Positions 33,037 to 42,315 of a DNA stretch of 64,000 nucleotides are shown piece by piece; the stretch's first letter is position 1; every line of letters starts with the position of its first letter. The notes beneath the pieces were generated by a model, which saw only the letters and a program-made list of their open reading frames with translations, made no database searches and had not been told where the DNA came from. Position numbers and translations under genes: made by a program. This DNA is from an uncultured Prevotellaceae bacterium (GTDB lineage: Bacteria > Bacteroidota > Bacteroidia > Bacteroidales > Bacteroidaceae). The stretch lies in NCBI GenBank assembly GCA_902792635.1, contig CADBAG010000010.1, positions 1-64,000 on the forward strand, read 5' to 3'.

Positions 33037-34992
33037 TCACACCCTCAGCGTCCGCATGGCGTTGAGCACGCAGAGCACCATCACGCCGACATCACCGAAG
33101 ACGGCGACGGGCATGGCATAGCGGCCTAACAAGCCTGTGGCAACGAGGATAAGTATCAGTACCTTCACGGCAATGGCAAACGTCGAGTTCTGACGTGCAT
33201 TGGCAATCGTCTTACGGGCGATGCGGATAGCCGTGGCAATCTTCGAAGGCTTGTCGTCCATCAGTACCACGTCGGCAGCCTCAATGGCCGCATCAGAACC
33301 TAAGGCACCCATGGCGATACCTACGTCGGCACGCGCCAGGACCGGTGCATCGTTGATACCGTCACCGACAAAGGCGAGGGTAGAACCCGTTTGCTTCTCT
33401 TGGATGAGCCGCTCCACCTGAGCCACCTTATCCTGAGGCATCAGCTCAGCATGGTATTCGTCCAAGCCGAGGCTCTCCGCCACATTCGCTGCCACACGCT
33501 CATGGTCGCCTGTCAGCATCACAGTCTTTGCCACACCGAGTTTCTTCAACTCTGCGATAGCGTCCTTGCTGTCGTCCTTCACCTTATCAGCGATGACGAT
33601 ATGTCCGGCATAGGCTCCGTCCACAGCAACATGGATGGTCGTGCCAACGAGATGCTTACATTTCTCGCACACGACGACCTTGGCGCCTACAGCCTCCATC
33701 ATCTTCTCATTGCCTACACAGACATCATGCCCGTTGACTGAAGCCCGGATTCCCTTACCGGCTATCTCCTCTACATTCTCAAGGCTACAGCCGTCAGCCA
33801 ACTTGTCGCCAGCATGCGCCTCACCATTATTGTTAAACTTTACATCCTTGAACGGGCCCTGACTGAAAGCCACACGCAATGCAGAGGCGATAGGATGGGT
33901 ACTATAGTTCTCTGCATGGGCAGCAAGATGCAGCAGATCCTTGGCATCGAGCGTCTCAGGGTGGATGGCAGTAACGGCAAACACGCCTTTCGTCAGAGTG
34001 CCGGTCTTGTCAAACACCACGGTAGAGAGTTTGGCAAGCGCATCCATATAGTTGCCTCCTTTAATGAGAATACCTTTACGAGAAGCTCCACCGATACCGC
34101 CGAAGAAACTCAGAGGAACGGAGATAACTAAGGCACACGGGCAGCTCACAACGAGGAAGCTCAGTGCACGGTAGACCCAGGTCACGAGGCCCTGCTCATA
34201 ACTGTCATAGAAGAAAGGCGGGATGAAAGCCACCGCGATGGCAAGGAAAACAACGATTGGCGTATAGACGCGCGAGAAGCGACGGATGAACGTCTCACTC
34301 TTCGACTTGTTTTCCGACGACTCCTCCACGAGTTTGATAATCTTCGAAGCCGTGGAGTCGCTGAAACTCTTGCTGACCTTAATCTTCAGCACACCCGAAA
34401 CATTAACGCAGCCGCTCAATGCCTCATCACCGACATTAACCGTGCGGGGCACACTCTCACCCGTGAGTGCCACCGTATTAAGACTCGACGAGCCCTCAAC
34501 AATCTTACCATCCATCGGTACACGCTCGCCCGGGCGCACGACGACCGTCTCACCAACCTTCACATCTTTTGGATCAACGACACTGACCATGCCCTCACGC
34601 TCCACATTGGCCGTGTCGGGCCGGATGTCCATCAGTGCCTTGATGGAGTGTTTACTCTTGTCTTCAGCATAATCCTCAAAGAGTTCACCGACCTGGAAGA
34701 AAAGCATCACGAAGACAGCCTCCGGAAACTGCGGCTCGGCTCCGGGAAGGAAACCGATAAGTAAAGCACCGATGGTAGCAATGCACATCAGAAAGTCCTC
34801 ATTGAACGGATTGCGCTCCTCGATACCTTCCTCTACAGCCTCTCCCATCACATCATAAGAGATGAGCAGGTAAGGCACAAGATAAACAAGGAGCTGAGCC
34901 CATACGGGCATCACGATCGATTTCGTCACCATCCAGGCAGCAAGAAGTAATACTGCTGTCACGATGATTCGTGTCAAGAGTTTCTTATCCAT
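33037..34992 (-). CDS. Heavy-metal-translocating P1B-type ATPase (Zn/Cd/Co type)
   Basis: This 651-residue inner-membrane efflux pump has actuator motif TGES at about 178-181, metal-binding CPC in the sixth helix (Cys284-Pro-Cys286, SCPCALVISVP), phosphorylation site Asp328 (DKTGTLTKG), the HP pair of the nucleotide domain (STHPIASAL) and GDGINDAPVL. The CPC signature covers both zinc/cadmium (ZntA) and copper pumps; the general layout favours zinc/cadmium. There is no N-terminal HMA domain, the protein starting close to the first helix. The gene is preceded by a long structured stretch that may be its leader. Confidence 0.88.
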   Translation of the reverse strand: MDKKLLTRIIVTAVLLLAAWMVTKSIVMPVWAQLLVYLVPYLLISYDVMGEAVEEGIEERNPFNEDFLMCIATIGALLIGFLPGAEPQFPEAVFVMLFFQVGELFEDYAEDKSKHSIKALMDIRPDTANVEREGMVSVVDPKDVKVGETVVVRPGERVPMDGKIVEGSSSLNTVALTGESVPRTVNVGDEALSGCVNVSGVLKIKVSKSFSDSTASKIIKLVEESSENKSKSETFIRRFSRVYTPIVVFLAIAVAFIPPFFYDSYEQGLVTWVYRALSFLVVSCPCALVISVPLSFFGGIGGASRKGILIKGGNYMDALAKLSTVVFDKTGTLTKGVFAVTAIHPETLDAKDLLHLAAHAENYSTHPIASALRVAFSQGPFKDVKFNNNGEAHAGDKLADGCSLENVEEIAGKGIRASVNGHDVCVGNEKMMEAVGAKVVVCEKCKHLVGTTIHVAVDGAYAGHIVIADKVKDDSKDAIAELKKLGVAKTVMLTGDHERVAANVAESLGLDEYHAELMPQDKVAQVERLIQEKQTGSTLAFVGDGINDAPVLARADVGIAMGALGSDAAIEAADVVLMDDKPSKIATAIRIARKTIANARQNSTFAIAVKVLILILVATGLLGRYAMPVAVFGDVGVMVLCVLNAMRTLRV

Positions 34993-35019
34993 ATCTAATA
35001 ATATTTTTTTGTTCTTCTG

Positions 35020-35258
35020 GCTTTCGAGTTGGTAAGTGCCTCGGAGAGGCTGACTGCGCCCTGGCGCGCTATACGACGATACAATATATTAAAGACATAG
35101 CGCACGTTCGTGCAGTCTGCCTCTTCGAGGCAGGAGATCAGTCAGATATATCCTTTCAGTACACCCCAAGCTACGTCGCTTTGCTCCTTGCCTGGGGTTA
35201 TATAGAGTCAGCCTCTTCGAGGCTGTCTGCTAGTATCAACTCGAAAAGCTGACCATTT
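35020..35258. repeat. Structured element with imperfect terminal inverted repeats
   Basis: The ends carry CTTTCGAGTTGGTA (near 35021) and, inverted, TATCAACTCGAAAAG (near 35234-35248). Next to each end is a palindrome of the type GCCTC(N)nGAGGC. Internal hairpins include GCGCTAT/ATAGCGC, GCACGTTCGTGC, CTGCCTCTTCGAGGCAG and ACCCCA/TGGGGT. It contains no credible reading frame. It is either a MITE-like repeat or a structured 5' leader of the metal ATPase mRNA, since leftward promoters lie at 35280-35343. Confidence 0.6.
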
Positions 35259-35279
35259 CTTCTTTGTTGTTTGACAGTG

Positions 35280-35343
35280 CAAAATTACTAAGAAGTTGTT
35301 GCAACCCGGTTGCAAAGATATCGGCTGACACGTGGCGGACAAC
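35280..35343 (-). promoter_or_regulatory. Candidate leftward promoters for the metal ATPase
   Basis: Two -7 boxes on the minus strand are TAATTTTG (complement of 35280-35287) and TATCTTTG (complement of 35313-35320). The second has GTTG 19 nt upstream, supplied by the first 22-bp repeat unit. Either would give a leader of about 280-310 nt. Confidence 0.4.
35299..35315. repeat. 17-bp palindrome next to the repeat array
   Basis: TTGCAACC and GGTTGCAA flank a single C. It overlaps the leftward promoter region of the metal ATPase and ends 8 bp before the 22-bp array, so it could be an operator. Confidence 0.5.
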
Positions 35344-35431
35344 TGGCTGACACGTGGCGGACAACTGGCTGACACGTGCCGAACAACTGGCTGACACGTG
35401 GCGGACAACTGGCTGACACGTGACGGACAAC
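35323..35431. repeat. 22-bp tandem repeat array (5 copies)
   Basis: Units start at 35323, 35345, 35367, 35389 and 35411 and share GGCTGACACGTG followed by an (A/G)CAAC end. The unit is homologous to that at 291-372, with the same CACGTG centre. It lies between the divergent metal-ATPase and glp genes, about 86 bp upstream of the glpA -33 box. Units abut without spacers. Confidence 0.88.
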
Positions 35432-35516
35432 GAAACAACGCGTTGAACTGTGTGCCTTAACAGCACAAGCGAACCATAAATAAACGTTAAACATAATGTT
35501 AAAACGCCGAATATGT

Positions 35517-35547
35517 TTTGGACCGAAACTTATATTTCCTAACTTTG
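35517..35547 (+). promoter_or_regulatory. Promoter of the glp operon
   Basis: TTTG (35517-35520), a 19-nt spacer and TAACTTTG (35540-35547) lie 54 nt before the glpA start codon. Confidence 0.65.
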
Positions 35548-35601
35548 CTTTCAGAAAGAAACAGATAGACCTATATTTAGAAATCAAAACTTAATCACGA
35601 T

Positions 35602-37230
35602 ATGATGGACAAGATTCTCAAAGACGAATATGATGTGATCATCATTGGTGGTGGTATCACAGGAGCCGGAACGGCACGCGACTGTGCCCGCCGCGGAATG
35701 AAGGTTCTTCTCGTTGAGAAGCGCGACTTCACCAATGGTGCTACAGGCCGCAACCACGGTCTGCTTCATAGCGGTGCACGCTACGCTGTCACCGACCAGG
35801 AGTCGGCACGCGAGTGCATCAAGGAGAACATGACGCTCCGCCGGATAGCTCGCCATTGTGTAGAGGAGACCGATGGTCTCTTCATCACGCTTCCCGAAGA
35901 CAGTCTTGACTATCAGAAGAACTTTGTCGAGGCTTGTCACCGCGCAGGCATCCGTGCCGACATTATCTCTCCGGAGGAGGCCAAGCGCATCGAGCCGGCT
36001 GTCAACCCCACGCTTATCGGTGCCGTCCGCGTGCCCGATGCTTCTATTGATCCTTTCCGCCTCACTACAGCCAACATCATCGACGCCAAACGGCATGGTG
36101 CAGAAGTGCTGACTTATGAAGAGGTCATAGGCTTTGTGATCGAGAACGGTGTAATGAAAGGTGTCAAGCTGCGCAACAACCGAACAGGAGAGGAAGCTGA
36201 GGTTCATTGCCGCCTCGTCATCAATGCAGCCGGCATCTGGGGTCAGCCCGTAGCACAGTTGGCAGGCATCAAGATAAACATGTTCCCGGCCAAGGGCACA
36301 CTTCTCATCTTCGGTCACCGCGTCAACCACATGGTGCTGAACCGCTGCCGCAAGCCTGCCAATGGTGATATCCTCGTCCCCGATGATGCCGTATGTGTCA
36401 TTGGCACGACGAGTGACCGCGTGCCCTTCGACCAGATAGATGATATGCGTGCTACACCTGAAGAGGTGGACCTGATGATTCGCGAAGGCATGCATCTCGC
36501 ACCGAGCCTTGCCACGACCCGTGTCATCCGTGCCTATGCCGGTGTGCGTCCGTTGGTAGCGGCCGACAACGATCCGTCAGGACGAAGCATCAGTCGCGGC
36601 ATCGTGCTCTTCGACCATGAGAAGCGTGACGGACTGAAAGGATTCATCACCATCACCGGTGGAAAGATGATGACCTACCGTCTTATGGCAGAGAAAGCCA
36701 CCGACCTCGCCTGCGAGAAACTCGGCATCGACAAGAAATGTGACACAGCTGAAGTACCGTTACCCGGATCGGAGGAGAGCGACAGTGAGATCAAGAACGA
36801 GATGCACAACGACATCTATTCTGATCTTGTAGCTTCAACAAGCCGATTGGCAGAGATCGGTCGTCATGGCACCTTCACCAAGGATATCCCCCACGAAACG
36901 ATAGAGGACCGCGCCCTCGTCTGCGAGTGCGAAGAGGTGAGTGTCGGCGAGGTGAAGTTCGCCATCGACAAGCTCCATGTCCATAACCTTATCAACCTGC
37001 GCCGCCGCACACGTATCGGAATGGGTACCTGCCAAGGTGAGCTCTGCGCCTGCCGCGCTTCGTGCGTGCTCTGCCAGCTCGGTCACAGCAAGGCCAAAGA
37101 TGCGCTCAACGATCTCTCGACATTCATGCAGGAACGGTGGAAAGGCATGCAGCCTGTGGCATGGGGCGATACACTGAAAGAGAACCAGCTGACACTGAAA
37201 ATTTATCAGGAGCTCTGTGGATTAAATTAA
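35602..37230 (+). CDS. glpA: Anaerobic glycerol-3-phosphate dehydrogenase, subunit A
   Basis: This FAD subunit oxidises sn-glycerol-3-phosphate to dihydroxyacetone phosphate and passes electrons to GlpB/GlpC and the quinone pool. The FAD motif GGGITGAGTARDCARRG lies at about 16-32, followed by FTNGATGRNHGLLHSGARYA. The C-terminus (about 430-490) has a BFD-like [2Fe-2S] domain with CECEEV and CQGELCACRASC. At 542 residues it matches the E. coli subunit. A second ATG follows immediately (35605) and is an equally possible start. It is the first gene of glpA-glpB-glpC. Confidence 0.95.
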   Translation: MMDKILKDEYDVIIIGGGITGAGTARDCARRGMKVLLVEKRDFTNGATGRNHGLLHSGARYAVTDQESARECIKENMTLRRIARHCVEETDGLFITLPEDSLDYQKNFVEACHRAGIRADIISPEEAKRIEPAVNPTLIGAVRVPDASIDPFRLTTANIIDAKRHGAEVLTYEEVIGFVIENGVMKGVKLRNNRTGEEAEVHCRLVINAAGIWGQPVAQLAGIKINMFPAKGTLLIFGHRVNHMVLNRCRKPANGDILVPDDAVCVIGTTSDRVPFDQIDDMRATPEEVDLMIREGMHLAPSLATTRVIRAYAGVRPLVAADNDPSGRSISRGIVLFDHEKRDGLKGFITITGGKMMTYRLMAEKATDLACEKLGIDKKCDTAEVPLPGSEESDSEIKNEMHNDIYSDLVASTSRLAEIGRHGTFTKDIPHETIEDRALVCECEEVSVGEVKFAIDKLHVHNLINLRRRTRIGMGTCQGELCACRASCVLCQLGHSKAKDALNDLSTFMQERWKGMQPVAWGDTLKENQLTLKIYQELCGLN

Positions 37231-37242
37231 TTATTACACAAG

Positions 37243-38481
37243 ATGAAATTCGATACTATTATAATAGGTGGCGGTCTGAGCGGTCTCACATGTGGTATCG
37301 CACTCGCCAAAGCAGGACAGAACGTAGCTGTGGTCAGTGCCGGACAGAGCAATCTGCATTTCAGTTCCGGTTCTCTCGACCTCGTAGGCTACAAGGACGG
37401 ACAAGAAGTCAAGGATCCTTTAGAGGCCCTTGGCCAGATGCCAGAGACACATCCCTATCACAAGATTAGTAACCCCGACATTCTTGCCAACCAGGCACGC
37501 AAGCTCTTGGAAGAAGCAGGGATCAAGATGGAGGGCGACAACCATAAGAATCACTACCGCCTCTCTCCCGTGGGCAAACTCATTCCCGCATGGCTGACAA
37601 TGGACGGTCTCTTCACCGTCAATGGCGCTGAAGAACTGAAAGGCAAGCATATCTGCATCGGCAACATCACCGGCTTCCTCGATTTCCCCGTTCCTTACCT
37701 TGCTGACGCACTGCGCGGATATGGAGCAGAAGTAGAGCTTTGCACCGTCACCACGCCACTCTTAGAGCATGCACGCCAAAGCCCGTCAGAGATGCGCGCT
37801 ACGAATATCGCCAACTATCTTGCTGACGATGAGAACGTTCAGGAGGTAGCCGGAGCATTGAAGAAAGTATTGCCAGCCAACATCGACTTGTTGCTGTTGC
37901 CTGCCGTACTTGGCATTGCCAACGACCATGCAGCAAAGCTCTTGCAGAAGTTGATGTCTGTAGAGACAAAGTTCATAGCTACCATGCCGCCTTCCGTACC
38001 CGGCACACGAATCCAGACTTTGTTCCGTCAGTATCTCCAGAAGCTCGGCGGCACTTTTATTCCCAACGACACCGTCGTAAAAGGCGACATAGAGAACAAC
38101 AAGGTTGTACGAGTCTATACGGAAAACTTAGTAGAGACACCGCTCGAGGCTAACAACTTCGTGCTTGCCGGAGGATCATTCCTCGACGGAGGCATGGCAT
38201 CCAACTATGACGGTATCTTCGAGCCTATCTTCCACCTCGATGTAGATGGCAGCAACAAGCGGACCGACTGGACAGCTGACAAGCTCTTTGATCAGCAGCC
38301 TTATCAGTCGTATGGTGTCAAGACCGACAGCCTCTTCATCGTCAGTAAAGACAATGCCGTAATAAATAATGTGTATGCCATCGGTGCCATTCTCAGCGGC
38401 AACGACCCACGAATGGCTACATCGGCAGGCATCGACCTACTCACCGCTCTGTCCGTGGCTTCATCGATTACAAATAAGTAA
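37243..38481 (+). CDS. glpB: Anaerobic glycerol-3-phosphate dehydrogenase, subunit B
   Basis: This flavin-binding subunit of the membrane-associated GlpABC complex has an N-terminal dinucleotide fold (DTIIIGGGLSGLTCGIALAKAG, about 3-24) and GSLDLVGY, both typical of GlpB. At 412 residues it is close to the E. coli length. It lies 12 bp after glpA and 43 bp before glpC. Confidence 0.93.
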   Translation: MKFDTIIIGGGLSGLTCGIALAKAGQNVAVVSAGQSNLHFSSGSLDLVGYKDGQEVKDPLEALGQMPETHPYHKISNPDILANQARKLLEEAGIKMEGDNHKNHYRLSPVGKLIPAWLTMDGLFTVNGAEELKGKHICIGNITGFLDFPVPYLADALRGYGAEVELCTVTTPLLEHARQSPSEMRATNIANYLADDENVQEVAGALKKVLPANIDLLLLPAVLGIANDHAAKLLQKLMSVETKFIATMPPSVPGTRIQTLFRQYLQKLGGTFIPNDTVVKGDIENNKVVRVYTENLVETPLEANNFVLAGGSFLDGGMASNYDGIFEPIFHLDVDGSNKRTDWTADKLFDQQPYQSYGVKTDSLFIVSKDNAVINNVYAIGAILSGNDPRMATSAGIDLLTALSVASSITNK

Positions 38482-38524
38482 TTGAGACATATAGAAGATT
38501 ATAACTCCTTAGAAGATTACTGCT

Positions 38525-39781
38525 ATGCAAGATAAGATTCAGCTTTTAAACATCAGCTCTCACGACTATGAGCAGTGCTTGAAGTGCAGCATCTGCACCG
38601 TCTATTGCCCAGTCTCTACTGTGGAGCCTGAATACCCCGGTCCTAAGCATGCCGGTCCCGACTTGCTGCGCTATCGGCTGAAAGACCCCGACTTCTTCAA
38701 TGAGACACTCAAGCTCTGCCTCAACTGTAAGCGTTGCGAGGTAGCTTGTCCGCACGGTGTGAAGGTGGGAGACATCATCCAGGCTGCCCGCATTGAGTAC
38801 AGCACCCATTCACCGAGCCTTCGTGACCGCATGCTCGCCAATACCGATTTCGTCGGTTCCATGGCTACGTTGGTGGCACCGCTGACCAACTTCTTCCTCG
38901 GTCTGAAACCTGCAAAAGTCGTGCTCGACAAGGTCATGAAGATTGACCAGCACCGTCAGTTCCCAGCCTATTCGGGCACGAAGTTCGAGACATGGTTCCA
39001 TCGTCATGCCGAGGCTGAACAGCAGAACTTCAGCCGTTTCGTGAGCTACTTCCACGGATGCTATGTCAACTATAACTTCCCGAAGCTCGGTCAGGACTTT
39101 GTCAAGATCATGAACGCTTGCGGTTACGGTGTCCATCTCTTGGAGAAAGAGAAATGCTGCGGCGTGGCACTCATCGCCAACGGGCTCTCCGGTCAGGCAA
39201 AGAGACAAGGCGAAGTCAACATCTCATCGATGGAGAAAGCAGTGGACGATCGCAATGAAGCTGTCCTTACAACAAGTTCGACTTGCACCTTCACCATGCG
39301 CGATGAATACAAAGACTTGCTGAAGATTGACAATACAAAGGTCCGCGACCATCTCATGCTTGCCACCCGCTTCCTCTGCCAGAAGATCGACGAGGGCAAG
39401 ATCAAGCTTGCTTTCCGTAAGGACTTCCATAAGAAAGTAGCTTACCATTTCGCTTGCCACATGGAGCGTATGGGCTGGAGCATCTATTCTATCCAACTGC
39501 TGAAAATGATTCCGGGTCTCGACCTCACGCTCCTTGAAAGTCACTGCTGCGGCATCGCAGGTACCTACGGCTTCAAGAAAGAGAACTACGAGCGCTCGCA
39601 GAAGATTGGCAACCCACTGTTCCAGCAGATCAGAGAAGTCAACCCCGATAGTGTAGCTACCGACTGCGAGACCTGCAAATGGCAGATTGAGATGTCGACA
39701 GGCTATCCCGTTGACAATCCCATCTCGCTCATCGCTGAGGCCCTCGATGTGGAGGCTACAAGAAAACTGAACGAGAAATAA
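38525..39781 (+). CDS. glpC: Anaerobic glycerol-3-phosphate dehydrogenase, subunit C
   Basis: This is the iron-sulfur, membrane-anchoring subunit that delivers electrons to menaquinone. Two [4Fe-4S] clusters are evident: Cys18, 21, 24 and 28 (CLKCSICTVYC) and Cys65, 68, 71 and 75 (CLNCKRCEVAC). Two CCG domains follow (KEKCCGVAL and ESHCCGIAGTYG), as in heterodisulfide-reductase-like proteins. At 418 residues the length is normal. Confidence 0.94.
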   Translation: MQDKIQLLNISSHDYEQCLKCSICTVYCPVSTVEPEYPGPKHAGPDLLRYRLKDPDFFNETLKLCLNCKRCEVACPHGVKVGDIIQAARIEYSTHSPSLRDRMLANTDFVGSMATLVAPLTNFFLGLKPAKVVLDKVMKIDQHRQFPAYSGTKFETWFHRHAEAEQQNFSRFVSYFHGCYVNYNFPKLGQDFVKIMNACGYGVHLLEKEKCCGVALIANGLSGQAKRQGEVNISSMEKAVDDRNEAVLTTSSTCTFTMRDEYKDLLKIDNTKVRDHLMLATRFLCQKIDEGKIKLAFRKDFHKKVAYHFACHMERMGWSIYSIQLLKMIPGLDLTLLESHCCGIAGTYGFKKENYERSQKIGNPLFQQIREVNPDSVATDCETCKWQIEMSTGYPVDNPISLIAEALDVEATRKLNEK

Positions 39782-39818
39782 ACTTATATAGTTATCATCA
39801 AAACTAAAAAACACTACT

Positions 39819-41312
39819 ATGGAAGAGAAAAAGTACATCCTGGCACTTGACCAGGGCACGACGAGCTCTCGCGCCATCGTCTTCGACCACAATGGACAGA
39901 TTTGCTCTGTTGCACAGAAGGAGTTTACACAATATTTCCCCAAACCGGGATGGGTTGAGCATGATGCTAACGAGATCTGGGCATCACAGGCCAGTGTCGT
40001 CGCTGAGGCTATCGCCCAGATGGATATCAATGGTAAGGACATCGCTGCTATCGGTATCACCAACCAGCGTGAGACAACCATCGTATGGGATGTCGACACA
40101 GAGGAGCCTATCTATCACGCCATTGTATGGCAGGACCGCCGTACGGCCGAGTACTGCGACAAGCTGAAGGCCCAGGGGCTCGTCGATAAGATCCGTGAGA
40201 AGACGGGTCTGATCATCGATCCGTACTTCTCCGGCACAAAGATCAAATGGATCCTTGACAACGTTCCCGGCGCCCGCAAGCGTGCAGAGATGGGCAAGCT
40301 GCGTTTCGGTAATGTCAATACATGGCTTATCTGGCGTCTGACGCGCGGCGAGAAGCACATCACTGATGTTACGAATGCCAGCCGCACGATGCTGTTCAAC
40401 ATCAACACGCTGAAGTGGGACGATGACCTGCTCAAACTCCTCGATATTCCTCGCAGCATGATGCCTGAGGTGACAAGCTGCTCTGAGGTCATGGCTCACA
40501 CCAAGACCACAATCTTTGCGCACGAGGTGCCTATCGCCGGTGTAGCCGGTGACCAGCAGGCTGCTCTCTTCGGCCAGATGTGTGTCGAGCCGGGCGCCAT
40601 CAAGAACACGTACGGCACAGGTTGCTTCGTCATGCTGAATATCGGCGACAAGCCTATTCTTTCCAAGAACGGTCTGTTGACAACCGTAGCATGGCAGATT
40701 GGTGATCAGGTGGCTTACGCTTTCGAGGGCTCAATCTATGTCGGCGGCTCTGTCGTTCAGTGGCTGCGTGACGGCTTAGGCTTCATCAAGTCTTCTTCTG
40801 AGGTTGAGGAGTTAGCTTCTCAGGTTCCTGACAGCGGTGGTGTTTACTTCGTTCCCGCCCTCACCGGTTTAGGTGCTCCGTATTGGGATGCATATTCACG
40901 CGGCTTGATCTGCGGTATCACACGTGGTACGACACGTGCTCATATCGCTCGTGCTGCCCTCGATGGCATTGCTTTCCAGACCTACGATATCGCTCAGGCT
41001 ATGGCTAAGGACATCAATGCTCCTCTGACAGAACTCAAGGTCGACGGTGGTGCTTCACGCAACAACCTGTTGATGCAGTTCCAGGCTAACATCCTTGGTA
41101 TCAACGTTGTTCGTCCAAAGATCACAGAGACAACAGCTCTCGGTGCTGCTTACCTCGCAGGTTTGGCTGTCGGCTACTGGAAGGATATCGATGAACTGAA
41201 GGCTCAGTGGCAGGTGGAGCGCACCTTCGAGCCGGTACCTGAGAACGATGACATCAAGGCAGCCAAGGCTGGATGGGCGGATGCTATACAGCGGACGCTG
41301 ACACACAAATAG
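39819..41312 (+). CDS. glpK: Glycerol kinase
   Basis: This enzyme phosphorylates glycerol to sn-glycerol-3-phosphate, trapping it for GlpABC. FGGY-family motifs are [18 protein letters not shown] (about 6-23), [28 protein letters not shown] and the C-terminal signature around [18 protein letters not shown]. At 497 residues it is full length. It follows glpC by 37 bp, and a GC-rich palindromic element separates it from glpF. Confidence 0.97.
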   Translation: MEEKKYILALDQGTTSSRAIVFDHNGQICSVAQKEFTQYFPKPGWVEHDANEIWASQASVVAEAIAQMDINGKDIAAIGITNQRETTIVWDVDTEEPIYHAIVWQDRRTAEYCDKLKAQGLVDKIREKTGLIIDPYFSGTKIKWILDNVPGARKRAEMGKLRFGNVNTWLIWRLTRGEKHITDVTNASRTMLFNINTLKWDDDLLKLLDIPRSMMPEVTSCSEVMAHTKTTIFAHEVPIAGVAGDQQAALFGQMCVEPGAIKNTYGTGCFVMLNIGDKPILSKNGLLTTVAWQIGDQVAYAFEGSIYVGGSVVQWLRDGLGFIKSSSEVEELASQVPDSGGVYFVPALTGLGAPYWDAYSRGLICGITRGTTRAHIARAALDGIAFQTYDIAQAMAKDINAPLTELKVDGGASRNNLLMQFQANILGINVVRPKITETTALGAAYLAGLAVGYWKDIDELKAQWQVERTFEPVPENDDIKAAKAGWADAIQRTLTHK

Positions 41313-41321
41313 GCCTCTCCC

Positions 41322-41390
41322 CTAACCCCTCCCCCGTAGGGAGGGGAAAGCCCCACCCCCGCCCCTCCCCCATCCAGGGGAGGGGGTTAG
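41322..41390. repeat. Nested GC-rich palindrome in the glpK-glpF gap
   Basis: CTAACCCCTCCCCC (from 41322) and GGGGAGGGGGTTAG (41377-41390) form an outer imperfect inverted repeat. Two inner CCCCTCCC/GGGAGGGG-type hairpins lie between. The left part (41314-41348) is nearly identical to the terminator repeat at 28366-28398. It may attenuate transcription into glpF. The rest of the gap, to 41503, is an A/C-rich leader without obvious motifs. Confidence 0.6.
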
Positions 41391-41503
41391 AATGCTTCAA
41401 GAATCGTTAGCCTACCATTATTAGTTACAACGAAAGGCGTATTGATACTTTGGAGCAACCAATAAAACAACAAATACAACAACAACTATAAAACTAAAGA
41501 ACT

Positions 41504-42235
41504 ATGGATCCTGTATTATTGCACAACTGTGCCCTTGAGTTTATTGGCACCCTCGTAATGATTCTCTTAGGTGACGGCGTATGCGCCGGCATGGGTTTGA
41601 ACAAGTGTAAAGGTAAAGGCGGCGGTTGGGTCGTCATCACCCTGGCCTGGGGTCTCGCTGTCATGGCGGGCGTATTCATCGCCCACGACTCCGGTGCTCA
41701 TCTGAACCCGGCTGTCAGCTTCGGTCTTGCCGTTGCAGGTATGTTCCCATGGGCTAACGTCATTCCTTACGTCATCGCTCAGATGATTGGTGCATTCCTC
41801 GGCGCCGTGCTCGTATGGGTTGTTTATAAAGATCACTTCGATGCTACTGATGATCCCGAAGGCAAGCTCACGATCTTCTGCACCATGCCTGCTATCGAGA
41901 ACAAGCCGCTCAACTTCCTCCAGGAGGCTATCTGCGCATTCGTCCTCGTGCTGCTCATCATCTGCATCGGTACCTACACAGGTGGCGTCAACGTCGGTGG
42001 TAACAGCGCATGGCCTATCACGATGGTCATCGTATCCATCGGTATGTCTCTTGGTGGTGTCACCGGATACGCCATGAACCCTGCCCGTGACCTTGGCCCG
42101 CGTATCGCTCACGCTATCCTCCCCATCAAGGGTAAGAGAGACAGTGGCTGGGGATACAGCTGGGTGCCAATCTTTGGCCCTCTCGCTGGTGCTGCTCTTG
42201 CTGCCGCAGTAGGTTTCCTCTTCAATTTCTGCTAA
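41504..42235 (+). CDS. glpF: Glycerol uptake facilitator (aquaglyceroporin)
   Basis: This 243-residue inner-membrane MIP-family channel conducts glycerol into the cell. Both NPA boxes are present: AHLNPAVSFG (Asn68) and YAMNPARDLG (about 190). The Asp of PARD after the second box is typical of glycerol-conducting members. It has six membrane spans. It follows glpK and precedes an outer-membrane protein gene, giving a route across both membranes. Confidence 0.95.
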   Translation: MDPVLLHNCALEFIGTLVMILLGDGVCAGMGLNKCKGKGGGWVVITLAWGLAVMAGVFIAHDSGAHLNPAVSFGLAVAGMFPWANVIPYVIAQMIGAFLGAVLVWVVYKDHFDATDDPEGKLTIFCTMPAIENKPLNFLQEAICAFVLVLLIICIGTYTGGVNVGGNSAWPITMVIVSIGMSLGGVTGYAMNPARDLGPRIAHAILPIKGKRDSGWGYSWVPIFGPLAGAALAAAVGFLFNFC

Positions 42236-42315
42236 TAACTGTCTGTTAATAATAGTCTGTTAATAACAGAACGAAAACGATCTTTTCTTTCCGTTAAACT
42301 AAAAATCAACGAATC

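Noticed and set aside
35020-35258. Insertion sequence
   Set aside because: Terminal inverted repeats are present but there is no transposase frame and no clear target duplication, so only a repeat or structured element is claimed.
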